Positions 32,929-43,961 of a DNA stretch of 64,000 nucleotides are shown here, one piece after another (the stretch's first letter is position 1; each line of letters starts with the position of its first letter). Source of the stretch: Rhizophagus irregularis. Lineage: Eukaryota > Glomeromycota > Glomeromycetes > Glomerales > Glomeraceae. The stretch covers positions 3,658,001 to 3,722,000 of the forward strand of contig NC_089431.1 of the NCBI RefSeq assembly GCF_026210795.1, written 5' to 3'. A program made the translations under genes and the position numbers. The notes beneath the pieces are model-generated. The model was not told the DNA's origin. It did not search any database and saw nothing but the letters and a program-made list of their open reading frames with translations.

Positions 32929-34835
32929 TCATTTTTTCACCAAATCTGCATATGAAAATACTTTCTTTTTTTTGTTTTTTTTCCTTTTCCTAATGCTATT
33001 CTCAATAATCGTGCTACTCTGAGCATCCTTGTCGTAAAAGATAAATTAAATTCATGAATTTCAAATTAAATATAAAATACTTTATAAATATTTTTATAGT
33101 TACCTTTTCTGTACTCCGTCCATAAACTGTTTCCACATCATCCCAAGATGTAACCGGCGCTACTGGATTTTCATCCCACATTCCTGTAGCTGTCATTACT
33201 GACGTTTCATCCCATCCACCTGCAGACTGAGGCGCTACTGGCTCTTCATACCATCCACCTGCAGACTGAGGCGCTACTGGCTCTTCATACCATCCACCTG
33301 CAGACTGCGGCGCTACTGGCTCTTCATACCATCCACCTGTAGACTGGGGCGTTACTGGATCTTCATTCCATTCACCTGCAGACTGCGGCACTACTGGCGC
33401 AAATAAACTAATAGGTTCATTACCTGGTTTATTACTCCACGATCCCTTGGGAGGTGCATGATAGGCTTTATTCTGCTTGCCTGAGATTAGTGCTTCCCAT
33501 GAACTGGTGAGTACATTATCCAATGAGCCCTTGGGAGATGCATAATCAGCTTTATTCTGCTTGCTTGAAATTAGCGTCTCATGTGGACCCTTAGGAAGTG
33601 CATTATCCCGTGAACTCTTAGGAGGTGCATAATTCCATAAATTAGAAGTTTCATTACGTTGTGATACATGCTTTAAAATAAAGTAATTCAATAAATTTAA
33701 TTAATACTTCTTTTAAGTCTTTAAAGTAAGTTCAAAAAAATAAAATAATTAATTAATTAATAACTTTAAACTTTAGCATAAATTTTTGATAAAATATTAT
33801 TATACCTTTCTTTCATCATCAATAGTCACAGCAGAAGTCGGTAACCCTTCTTTAGGCATACGAGGCTTTGATTTATGATTAATCTTACTATCAGGATGCA
33901 AATCTAAAAAGCTTTTTAATAAATCAACAAATAATTCCTCTGGTAAAACTTCCTTATAAGGTAGAATATTATCTGAAAATTCTTTAGCAGTTAAATTATA
34001 GAATCGTATAAAAGGAATGCATTGTTGTAAGGTATTTTTTAAAGAATTAAAGTCATCTTTTGAATAATTAGAGGGATCTGAAGAAAGCGCAGGATTTTGG
34101 GCAAGTCCCCATTTAAGAACATTCTCCCATACTTTAATTTCGTCCATTTGAAGATTATCGCTTTTAATAAGTGATATTAAAATTTTTTCTGGAATTGAAG
34201 AGAAATCTATTGATTTGAATATCTTATCTGGGTTTTTGGAAATTAAATTAGTGCAATATTCTTGAAGTTCTAAGAGTGAATCATTTTCAAAACTCGTTTG
34301 ATATACCAAACTAAAATTTTGTTCCATCCAGTTTGTTTTGTAATTAATCAAAAAAGATTGTATATAGGCAACCAACTCCTGAAGGTTCAATTCACTAGCA
34401 GCAACTATGATTTTAATAATATCTAAATTATCATAATTTTTCAAAGATGGTTCTCCGCCATAAATATATCTAAAAAAAAAAATAAGATTAATAAAAATAT
34501 ATAGATACATCATAGATTCAATATATTTATAAAACGCATAAATAATAAATTTATTAAATTTATTTTATTACTCATTACCTTAAAATTGTTTGAAAAATTT
34601 CTGGTAAAATATTTGGTAATTTAATGTGTACCAAAGTTTCATCATTTTTCGTTTTATTAGTTGACAAAATTCTTCGCAAATAAGAAGAACGATAATTCAA
34701 TATAACCATATGTGAACGAAATATTTTTACGTAAGGATCATTTCCAACTTCAATAGTAATATCATAATATTCGTTATCATCTAAAATATCGAGTAGATTT
34801 TGTGATAATTTTTGTAATAATTTATTATCATCCAT
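32929..34835 (-). CDS. BTB-BACK protein B with GGW 13-mer repeats and basic C-terminus
   Basis: Four exons, 34835-34579, 34469-33806, 33670-33104 and 33027-32929, join in phase to about 528 aa. BTB: YYDITIEVGNDPYVKIFRSH, YIYGGEPSLKNY. BACK: KVWENVLKWGLAQNPALSSD, CIPFIRFYNLTAKEFSDN. The hinge reads INHKSKPRMPKEG then TIDDERK. Exon 3 begins HVSQRNETSNLWNYAPPK, with two ISSKQNKA/SGKQNKA segments, then 13-residue units of the type PVAPQSAGGWYEE (four Gly-Trp) ending GMWDENPVAPVTSWDDVE. Exon 4 gives DAQSSTIIENS, a Lys/Arg block (RKRKKNKKKK) resembling a nuclear localisation signal, and SYADLVKK. No lesion seen; this is the cleanest reference copy for genes C, D and F. Confidence 0.8.
33200..33400 (-). 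repeat. 39-bp coding repeat, gene B tail
   Basis: Tandem 39-bp units encoding PVAPQSAGGWYEE and variants (STGGWYEE, SAGGWDET, SAGEWNED). Three internal units are almost identical, indicating recent slippage or unequal exchange. Confidence 0.85.
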
Positions 34836-34916
34836 TTTTTTTTAAAAAAAAAAATGTTGTCATGAGAGAAAAAGAAAATTGACACCTTATATGTAAATTT
34901 TATGTTACTCAAAATC

Positions 34917-34930
34917 GGAAAAAGTTTTCC
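34917..34930. promoter_or_regulatory. Conserved upstream palindrome, gene B
   Basis: GGAAAAAGTTTTCC, 82-95 bp upstream of gene B's ATG, in the same relative place as in gene F. Confidence 0.45.
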
Positions 34931-35959
34931 CTTTTTTGTAGAACGAACTTTGCATTAAATCTAAAAAATGCAAAAATGAATGGGACCAAATATAATTTGT
35001 AGATCTTTTCTTTTTTTTAGATAATGCCAACCAGAGTTTATCAACAAGCATTATGCTTCTCTGACCAGAATTAAAGCTACTAATAGTAAATGTGCGCCGA
35101 TCACTTTATGTATTTGCTCGGGAAATTCTGTAAAAATAATTTAAACCCGAGGATTGAGATTAAATTATGAATACGATACTAATACGACTTTATAAATAAA
35201 CTAATTTTTATTTTCATTGAATACAGACAGAACTATTAAACATCGATTTTGCCTTTAAAATAAATCATGATCATGTCCCTGGCCCTTGAACATAGGGTCT
35301 CTGGTCCACGGGCAAAGATTTGTATACAATGCAACGTTTGCTGAAACCTCAGATTTAGCGACTTTAACACTTTTGGCATGTGACTATCATGTGACTATAG
35401 GGTAAATTGCTAGTGGCATTTTTTTTCATTTTGGCTGTCCAGTTTCTACCTCACTACTTTATGTTGGCTACATGGAGGTAATATAAAACCTTATTTGTTT
35501 TTAATTTTAAAAAATACGAATATTTTTTTCTAAAAAAATTTATGAAATTATAAATTCTATCTTTTCACTTCATATCTTCTATATATCAGAGATAATGAAT
35601 GTTGTGACAATTTATTAATTTTAAAAATACGAATTTATTTTAAATCCATTAATGAATATTTTCGAAAATAAAACTGCATAAATTTACCTAATATTTATAA
35701 GTTTTTTTTAATGCATTGTAAAAAATTTATATTATTAAAATATATAGTACGAATTCATTGTAAATTTATTGTGCAATTTATTATCTATACAATATATTAC
35801 TGAAATGCATTATAATAATATAATAAGATACTCGTTATTGTTAATTTATTGATATATAGCAAAAATGTATGATAAAAAATTCTACATGTATTTAAATTTG
35901 AATAGTAAATAAATTATGTAATTAAATATAAAATATATCAATATATGATACAGTTGGGG

Positions 35960-36440
35960 AGATTCATAAACTTCGTAGCCACGCTCAATTAAGGCAATGT
36001 ACTATTACTAGACCTATGCTAAAAATGACTTTAGCAAGGCTTTCTTTGTGAATTAAAAGAAATTTCATACACTTTGCCAGCTGGTGAGAAAGCTTATGAA
36101 GCAACCCATATTCTCATTTCCTAATAAAAGATTCACTAATAAAATATTTTAAATTTTAAAATTTTCTATAAATATTAGATATTTAACAAAAGGAGAAAAG
36201 TGCATGGTTTAAATAAATTGAAATACTTCAAAGAATCCCTAAAAAGAAAAAAAGTAAATACTTTCCAAAATTCACTTTTTCGTTCGTAATCACATGATAT
36301 CAATTGAAATCAAGATTTGCATCAGTTCGCACCTCCAACTCGTACAAACGATTCCAGAAAAATTATATCCAAATATAATAAGAGATCCAGAGAGACCTGA
36401 AGAATTAGTTGCATTCAGCTACTCATTTTTATTACTTTGA
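35960..36440 (+). pseudogene. Unidentified coding remnants
   Basis: Plus-strand fragments read HKLRSHAQLRQCTITRPM to LARLSL, then with a one-base shift ELKEISYTLPAGEKAYEATH to ILIS and TAA (about 36123). Farther on, 36322-36437 reads LQLVQTIPEKLYPNIIRDPE to RPEELVAFSYSFLLL. Both have non-random composition, but no family is recognised and no continuous gene can be assembled. They may be exons of a decayed gene between B and C. Confidence 0.35.
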
Positions 36441-36492
36441 ACATAATTGCCTGGTTAAATTAAAAAACACTAAATAAAAAATTGCAACAATA

Positions 36493-38087
36493 TTACAATT
36501 TTAGATAAAAAATATTTACTTGCTGCTTCTTTTTCATTAGGCATAGTAGTTTCTTACTCCATGAACTGCTCCTTGAACTGTTATCATCCAATAAAATGGA
36601 CTTTGGTTTGGACCAGTCATCTGATGAAATTGGACCTGGGTTGGACTTTGCGATCTTACTCCATGAACTGCTCCTTGAACTGTTATCACCCAATAAAATT
36701 GGGTTGGACCAGTCATCTGATGAAATTGGCCTTGGGTTGGACTTTTCATCCGATGAAGTTGGCCTTAAGTTGAACTTTGCGACCTTACTCCATGAACTGC
36801 TCCTTGAACTATTATCACCTGATAAAATGGGTAAAATGGACCTTGGTTTGGACCATTCATCCGATGAAATTGGCCTTTGGTTGGATTTTGCGACCTTACT
36901 CCATGAACGATTCCATGGGTTGGGCCTTTCATTCAATGAAATTGGTTTTGGGTTGGTCCTCCATTCATCAATGTGACCTAATGAAACGGGCTTTCCATTA
37001 TCCCATGAAAAGGTTTCTTAAAAGTAAATTAACAAAAATAAGCAATTCATTCATAATTTTAAATTAAACAAAAATGTTATTATACCTTTCTTTCATCATC
37101 AATAGTTGTAGAAGTTGGTATCCCTTCTTTAGCTATACGGGGCTTTGATTTATGGTTGACCTTGCTATCAGGATGTAAATTTAAAAAGCTTCTTAATAAA
37201 TCCGTAAATAATTCCTCTGATAGAATTTCCTTATAAGGTAGAATATTATCTGAAAATTCTTTAGAAGTTAAATTATAGAATCGTATAAAAGGAATACATT
37301 GTTGTAAAGTATTTTTTAAAGAATTAAAATCATCTATTGAATAATTAGAGGGATCTGAAGAAAGCTCAGGATTTTGTGCAAGACCCCATTTTAATAAGAA
37401 CATTCTCCCATACTTTAATTTCATTCATTTTAAGATTATCAATTTGAATAAGCGAGATCAAAATTTTTTCTGGAATTGAATATCTTATCTGGGTTTTTGG
37501 ACATTAAATCAGTACAAAACTTTTGAAGCTCCAAGAAAGAATCATTTTCAAAACTTGTTTGATATACCAAACTAAAATTTTGTTCCATCCAGTCTGCTTT
37601 GTAATTAATCAAAAAAGATTGTGTATAGATAACTAGTTCCTGAAGGTTCAATTCACTAGCAGCGACCATGATTTTAATGATATCTAAATTATCATAATTT
37701 TTCAAAGATGGTTCTCCGCCATAAATATACCTAAAAAAAAAAAATTAATAATCATTTATGATTAATAAAAGTATAAATTCAATATATTTATAAACGCATA
37801 AATAATAAATTTGTTAAATTTATTTTATTATTTTTTTACCTTAAAATTATTTGAAAAATTTCAGGTGAAATATTTGGTAATTTAATTTGTACCAAAGTCC
37901 CATTATTTTTTTTTTTATTAGTTGACAAAATTCTTCGCAAATAAGAACGATAATTTAAAATGACTATATGTGAACGAAATATTCTTATGTTATTATCGTT
38001 TCCAACTTCAATAGCAATATCACAATATTATCTAAAATTTCAAAGTAAATTTTGTGATAATTTTTGTGATAAATTATTATTATTCAT
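36493..38087 (-). pseudogene. BTB-BACK gene C, multiply broken, Ser/Trp repeat tail
   Basis: ATG at 38085-38087. Exon 1 (38087-37840) carries an extra T after QNLL, giving TGA, and about 12 codons later a 10-bp deletion that restores the frame. Exon 2 (37730-37086) has a deletion between DKIF and IPEKI with a frame change, and extra bases before KWGLAQNPELSSD. The later BACK part, CIPFIRFYNLTSKEFSDN to TIDDERK, is well preserved. Exon 3 (37016 to 36493) encodes a different tail: ETFSWDNGKPVSLGHIDEW, then long repeats of the type SRSSSWSKVAKSNPRPISS/DDWSKP with DDNSSRSSSWSK. The join to exon 3 is out of phase by one. Exon 1 is most like gene A; BACK most like genes B and F. Confidence 0.8.
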
Positions 38088-38252
38088 TTTTTTTATTTTT
38101 TTTGAAAAACGTATACCGTATATATATTATATATATATAATGGTTATTCTCAAAGGATGGAACCTTAATATATATGAATTTTAAATAATTTTGATCTTCG
38201 ACAATGACATTTATTTCTTTTAGCTAAGTAATTGTTTTGTTTATCAGGAATC

Positions 38253-38267
38253 GGAAAAATATTTTCC
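38253..38267. promoter_or_regulatory. Conserved upstream palindrome, gene C
   Basis: GGAAAAATATTTTCC, identical to the gene A copy, about 166-180 bp upstream of gene C's ATG, within the duplicated intergenic segment. Confidence 0.4.
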
Positions 38268-38627
38268 CGTATTTGTTCAAATTACAGGATTTTTTTTATT
38301 CAGGTTAAAAAAAGAATAGTTGCAATTATATTGCACACGCCACGAATTACCAATATAAAAAAAGTTACAATAATATTTTTTTCATAAGGCAAATATTGTG
38401 CACATTTATAATCTATTTTTTTTTTGAATATTCTTTAAAATAACGTTATAGATACGACAAAGGCAGATTTAGAAATAAAAACCTTTGATCTCACTTATCC
38501 GAAGTAATCTTCAAATTAAATTCGAACTTGGGAAAACATTCGTTCTCAAAAGATCATTTCGAATAATGTGCTCACTTTATTTAAGTTTATAATTGTTTAA
38601 TTATTAATTTTCAGAGATATAATTATG

Positions 38628-39424
38628 TAGTGTTCCGAAAGGGTTGGGTCAAACCCGGGTCATTTGACCCGACCCGTGTTTAAAATCCGAATCGGGTTTA
38701 TCATTATTTGACACGAGTCTTATATTCAACCCGACCCGTCGGGTCAGGGTCACACCTTTGCTTGACCCGAGTTGACCCGGGTTGACCGGGTTTAATCAAA
38801 TATTTATATTTAAAATATTTATAAACACGATTTTTAATTTCTAACTTTGTGTATAAATGAGTGAGGCTGAGAAATTAACTCTTGGAAAACGAATTTAGTT
38901 AAGAAGTCTATAACCCTTGAGCAGATCGAAATCAAGATGTTCTACTATGATGGAAGGTATATGTTTAATAATAACTAGTATATTTTATTAGATTTTATTG
39001 ATTCGTTATGAAAATATACTAGTTAACTATAGTAAAGTATTCACAGTTTCACACCTAGCAGCAATGGTAAGAGTAATCATTAAATAATATTAAAATTGGT
39101 CAAATTTTTTTTTTACCTGTAATTGAAAGTGTTACAGTTGAAGATATTTTCTGGAGGAACCGGCCAAAAGAAGCAATCTAAAACCAAATACAAATCTCGC
39201 GTGTATATGTTTGAGCGTAGGAGGATTTAATAAAAATTATATATTTTAAGCATCTGAAAATTTTATTTGGATCCGGGTTATCCAAGGATTAAACTATATC
39301 AGGTCGAGTCAGGGTCGGGTCATGTAAATATTAACTCGGGTATTTGTACGGGTTGGTTTTTATACTCGGGTCGAGTTCGAATACATCCTCAAACCCAACC
39401 CGACTCGACCCTTTCGGAACACTA
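38628..39424. mobile_element. Non-autonomous hAT-like element
   Basis: Perfect terminal inverted repeats TAGTGTTCCGAAAGGG at both ends. Flanks are taattatg (38620-38627) and taattatt (39425-39432), an 8-bp target duplication with one mismatch. The homologous segment at 32455-32475 lacks the insertion, confirming both boundaries. Inside, both ends are dense in GGGTC/GACCCG motifs in both orientations. No transposase frame in 797 bp. An 8-bp duplication and short TIRs fit the hAT superfamily. Confidence 0.85.
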
Positions 39425-39907
39425 TAATTATTTCATATAGCAGATGGACTAATTAAACAAATATATGCACAGTATAATACCATATAAATTTATTGATGTC
39501 TACGAATATTAACTTATTTCCCATACCCTTATACAGTAAAAATAATTGTTTATTTCTTATAATATCTTTTTTTCTAAATAAAAAAAAAAAATTACATTTT
39601 AATGACAGTAAAATCAGTACTTGTCAATAATAAGATTCTTTTCTCTAGCGCTCTTTGGCATTATATTAATTTAATTTTTTAATACTGAAAGTACAAATTA
39701 TTGAATTTAGAAATGGGTCACATTTCAAAACAAGCTTGTCATTTAAATAATCACTTGAAATTTTACTACGATATGATCATTATGTAACAATCTGATCACT
39801 CGAAGTCAAATCAGCACACAAGAAACTAAGTTTAAGATTGTTTGGGGTAAATAAGAATTGGAAAATTTAGAATAAAAAAAACGCTTGAAAACTTTTCATT
39901 AATTACG

Positions 39908-42124
39908 TCATTTTTTCACCAAATCTGCATATGAAGATACTTTCTTTTTTTTGTTTTTTTTCTTTTTCGTATTGCTATTCTCAATAATCGTGCTACTCTG
40001 AGCATCCTTGTCGTAAAAAATAAATTAAATTCATGAATTTCAAATTAAATATAAAATATTTTATAAATATTTTTATAGTTACCTTTTCTGTACTCTGTCC
40101 AGAAACTGTTTCCACATTATCCCAAGATGTAACCGGCGTTACTGGATTTTCATCCCACATTCCTGTAGCTGTTGTTACTGACGTTTAATCCCATCCACCT
40201 GCAGACTGCGGTGCTACTGGCTCTTCATCCCATCCACCTGCAGACTGAGGCGCTACTGGCTCTTCATTCCATCCACCTGCAGACTGCGGCGCTACTGGCG
40301 CATCCCATCCACCTGTATATTGGGGCGCTACTGGCTCTTCATTCCATCCACCTGCAGACTGAGGCGCTACTGGCTCTTCATTCCATCCACCTGCAGACTG
40401 CGGCGCTACTGACGTTTCATCCCATCCACCTGCAGACTGAGGCGCTACTGGCTCTTCATTCCATCCACCTGCAGACTGCGGCACTACTGGCGCATCATCC
40501 CATCCATCTGTATACTGGGGCGCTACTGGATCTTCATTCCATCCACCTGCAGACTGCGGCACTACTGGCGTTTCACCCCATCCACCTGCAGAACCCTCCA
40601 ATGTGTAGTCCCATGCAGCCTTCGTAGGTTTCTCCCATGTATTCTTTAAATGCTCTTCAGTATTCCATGTATCTCTTACAAGTACTACTCTATCCCATGA
40701 ACTATAATTTATAGGCTTCTTTTAAAATAAAGCAATAAAAATAAATTTTGATCATAAATTTCACAATAACATATATATATATAAATATATTCGTGATAAA
40801 ATTAAATCAATACCTTTCTTTCATTTATGATTTTAATCTGGGAAAAAATCTTTATACGTTATTAAAAAAAAAAAAATATCAAAATCAAAATTAATTAAAA
40901 TTATTAATTGAACGTAAATTAATTTCTTAGTGAATTGAAAATTTTACCTTCTTTAACCTCTAAATATAATTTCATAAAATATTAATAAGCGATTCTTTAA
41001 TCAAACTTAAAAAACATAAAATAAACTTCTTGATAAAATCATAAAAGTCATTAAAAATACCTGTCTATTCCTTCTAACACGACGTTTATTGGATCTGTTA
41101 AAAGGTACATGATTAAATATTTCTATCGATTTATTTATATTATGTTGAGAAGGATTAATTTCTTGAGATTTTGATATATTATTTAACTTGCTATCAGGGT
41201 GTAAATTTAAAAAGCTTTTTAATAAATCCATATATAATTCCTCTGGTATAATTTTCCTATAAGGTAATATATTATCCGAAAATTCTTTAGAAGTTAAATC
41301 ATAAAATCTAATAAAAGGAATACATTGTTCTAAAGTATTCCTTAAATTATTAAAATCATCTTTTGAATAACTAGAAGGATCTGAAGAAAGTTCCGGATTT
41401 TGTGCAAGACCCCATTTAAGAACATTTTCCCATATTTGAACTACATTCATTTGAAGATTATCATTTTGAATAATCGAAATAAAAATTTTTTCTGGAATTG
41501 AAGGGAAATCTAATGATTCGAATATTTTATTCGGATTTTTTGACATTAAATTATTGCAATAATTTTGAAGTTCTAAGAAAGAATCATTTTCAAAAATTGT
41601 TTGATATATCAAATAAAAATTTTGTTCTAACCAATTTGCTCTATTATGAATCAAAAATAATTGTATATAAATAACTAATTCCTTAATACTTAATTCATTA
41701 GCAGCAATCAATATTTTAATTAGATATAAAATATCATAATTTTTCAAAGATATCTTCCCTCCATAAATATATCTAAATAAATAAATAAATAAAAATCATT
41801 CACGATTAAAAAAAAAATTATATAACTATAAAATGCATAAATAACATTGTTTTTTTAATACCTTAAAATTACTTGAAAAATTTCCGGTAAAATATTTGGT
41901 AATTCAATTCGTACCAAAGTTCCATCATAATTCTTCATTTTATTTTCAAATAAAATTTCTCGTAAATAAGGAGAACGATAATTTAAAATGGCCATATGAG
42001 CACGAAATATTTTTACGTAAGGTTCAACATCACCAACTTTAATAATAATATCATAATATTCGCCATCATCTAAAACTTCAAGTAAATTTTGTGATAATTT
42101 TCGTAATAATTTATTACCATCCAT
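39908..42124 (-). pseudogene. BTB-BACK gene D with eleven GGW repeats, nonsense codon in tail
   Basis: Exons: 42124-41862, 41772-41061, 40837-40814 (24-bp microexon IKIINERK), 40718-40083 and 40006-39908, all in phase (578 codons). BTB: YYDIIIKVGDVEPYVKIFRA, YIYGGKISLKNY. BACK: WENVLKWGLAQNPELSSD, CIPFIRFYDLTSKEFSDN. Exon 2 ends in a basic stretch (NRSNKRRVRRNRQ). Exon 4 has Trp-containing NTWEKPTKAAWDYT followed by about eleven 13-residue units (PVAPQSAGGWNEE). The last unit reads GGWD then TAA at 40185-40187, where gene B has GGWDET; a G-to-T change explains it. The frame beyond stays open to the basic C-terminus (KKKKNKKKK, SYADLVKK). It may still produce a truncated protein with BTB, BACK and GW repeats but no basic tail. 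Confidence 0.8.
40185..40610 (-). repeat. 39-bp coding repeat, gene D tail
   Basis: About eleven units encoding PVAPQSAGGWNEE with N/D and E/D/T variants; some units carry QYTGGW or QYTDGW and one unit is a codon short. It is the expanded version of the gene B repeat. The opposite strand is also open over this stretch purely because of the repeat. Confidence 0.9.
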
Positions 42125-43961
42125 TTTTTTTAAATGTAAAAAAAGAAAAATGTCGTGAATGGGAACTTTATATATAAATTTAATGTTACCTAAAATTTGA
42201 TCTTCACCAATTATATACTCTGCTTAACAGTTAATAAATGGTCGGAAAATATTTTTTTTCCTTTTTTTTGTAATACAAATTACGCAATCATTAAATAACA
42301 GTTAAGTCGTACAATACTGAGTCATTTGATTGATACAATGTACGTGTGACGTTGAATTCGTATAACGATAACATAGATTGTTTCAAATATACGAACGAAT
42401 ACAGAAGTATCTAGTGTTGCAAGTCTATTTTAAAAGAACTTTCTTAAATTGTATCGTCTTTTGGCCAATCTGCATAGGAAAGACTTCAATTCAGTCTGGT
42501 GAAGAACCTATTGAAATTTTTGGATTTAATCCATTTTATAAAATGCGACATACAGTACGTGAATACGTAGTGAGTTATCGTAAATTTTTCAACTATTCAT
42601 TTTAAATTTATACATGCGATGAAGCCCGACAATCTTTCTCATAACATTATTTAATATTCCCTAAGATTATTTGAAAAATTAGATAAAATATTTGATAATT
42701 TAATATAAACTAATATTTCACATCGATTTTCTTTTTATTTGTTGACAAAATTCTTCATAAGTAAAAAGTTTAATAATTTAAGATAATCATATGCCTTTAA
42801 AAAAATTTTTACGATAGATCGTTTCCAACTTCAATATATATTTGAACATTGAAAAAATGCCGCCTAGACAAAGAAGCCCATACTCTGGAAGAAATTCAAG
42901 AGTTTTAGCCGAACACTACCACAAAAAAAAAACTATAAGAAAAAAATAATTATGTAATTATGAAACTTCAGACATTTATTGATTAAAATATAATAAATTG
43001 ATGATAAAATATTAAAAATAAAATCCGAGTATATAACAGTGATAATGATTATATTTTATTCTAAGGACTTGATTTATTAGATGCAAAATTCGACTATGAA
43101 AAAAAAAGCATCAAATTATGTTGAATTGAAAAAATTAACGTCGCATATCTCAATTGTCGCATGAATTTTTTTTTTAAAAAAAAATATTTTTATAATAGAT
43201 TTGAGTTAAATATTGATTTTTATGTATGTAAATACAATTAACTTAACTGTTTAAAAAAGAGGCAAATACAGAGGATTCCATATTGAATTGATAATAGCAA
43301 AACAACTTGTAAATGATTTTAAATATGTAGTAATATTGTCAATAAATTAATAAATATTTACTTAAGTAATATAGGTTATGAATTTTATTAATAATTTAAA
43401 AATAACTAAAAAATAAAACTAAGAATTTTTATTTTCGTTTTTATTTGTACAAATATATTTAATTAATGATAATACTTATAATTCAATATTTACAATATTT
43501 AAATTAAATTATGATAAATTCTTCCTAATACTCACTATTTATATGAATAAAGTGTAAAATAAAAGCGTAACATCATTCTTAAAATATAATCAGTCATATT
43601 ATTTCACGTCATTACATACAGTATTATAGATTTCATTGCATGTTATGGAATTCTTTCTGAGAAAATTATAATTCTCCATTAGAAGCTTCAAAAAAAACAC
43701 AAATAAAAATGTAGTCGGCTACGCCACGTCATATGCATATTATTATGTAATACTTTAGAATTCTTTGCATGTTATAGAATTCTTTCTGAGAAATTATAAT
43801 TCTTTATTTGAAACTTCTAGAAATTGTGTAAAAGTCGAAAATAAAATTCCATTAAATTTAGAAACGTATATAATAGACAACAATTTTCTTTACTCTCAAA
43901 TTTCTCAAATTAAAAAATTAAATTCTTTTTTTTTAAAAAAAAAAATAAAAAATAAAAAATC
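42125..43961. other. Intergenic D to kinase pseudogene
   Basis: Contains gene D's upstream region with ggaaaatattttttttcc (42244-42261), a decayed BTB exon at 42655-42845, and a duplicated block of about 100 bp: 43590-43690 and 43716-43817 share ttgcatgttat, gaattctttctgagaaa and ttataattct. No intact gene. Confidence 0.6.
42655..42845 (-). pseudogene. BTB exon 1 relic
   Basis: On the plus strand it follows the order of other exon 1 copies: ctaagattatttgaaaaatt, then tgttgacaaaattcttcata and gatcgtttccaacttcaata, with many indels. No start codon or frame survives. Confidence 0.65.

Larger units (their letters stand above)
34836..36492. other. Intergenic B-C
   Basis: 34836-35340 is the upstream region of gene B and is closely similar to 62408-62940 upstream of gene F (for example ccctggcccttgaacatagg, gtgcgccgatcactt). 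35340-35940 is AT-rich without features. 35960-36440 contains coding-like remnants listed separately. Confidence 0.65.

Noticed and set aside
36561-37067. Three plus-strand open frames over the gene C tail
   Set aside because: Antisense shadows of the Ser/Trp coding repeat; no start context or splice support.
40172-40627. Plus-strand open frame of 151 codons (HPIHLQTAALLA-like repeats)
   Set aside because: Antisense shadow of gene D's 39-bp repeat; a repeat whose length is a multiple of three stays open in several frames.
42378-42605. 75-codon plus-strand frame upstream of gene D
   Set aside because: No ATG at the open start, no domain, no related sequence in the other BTB upstream regions.
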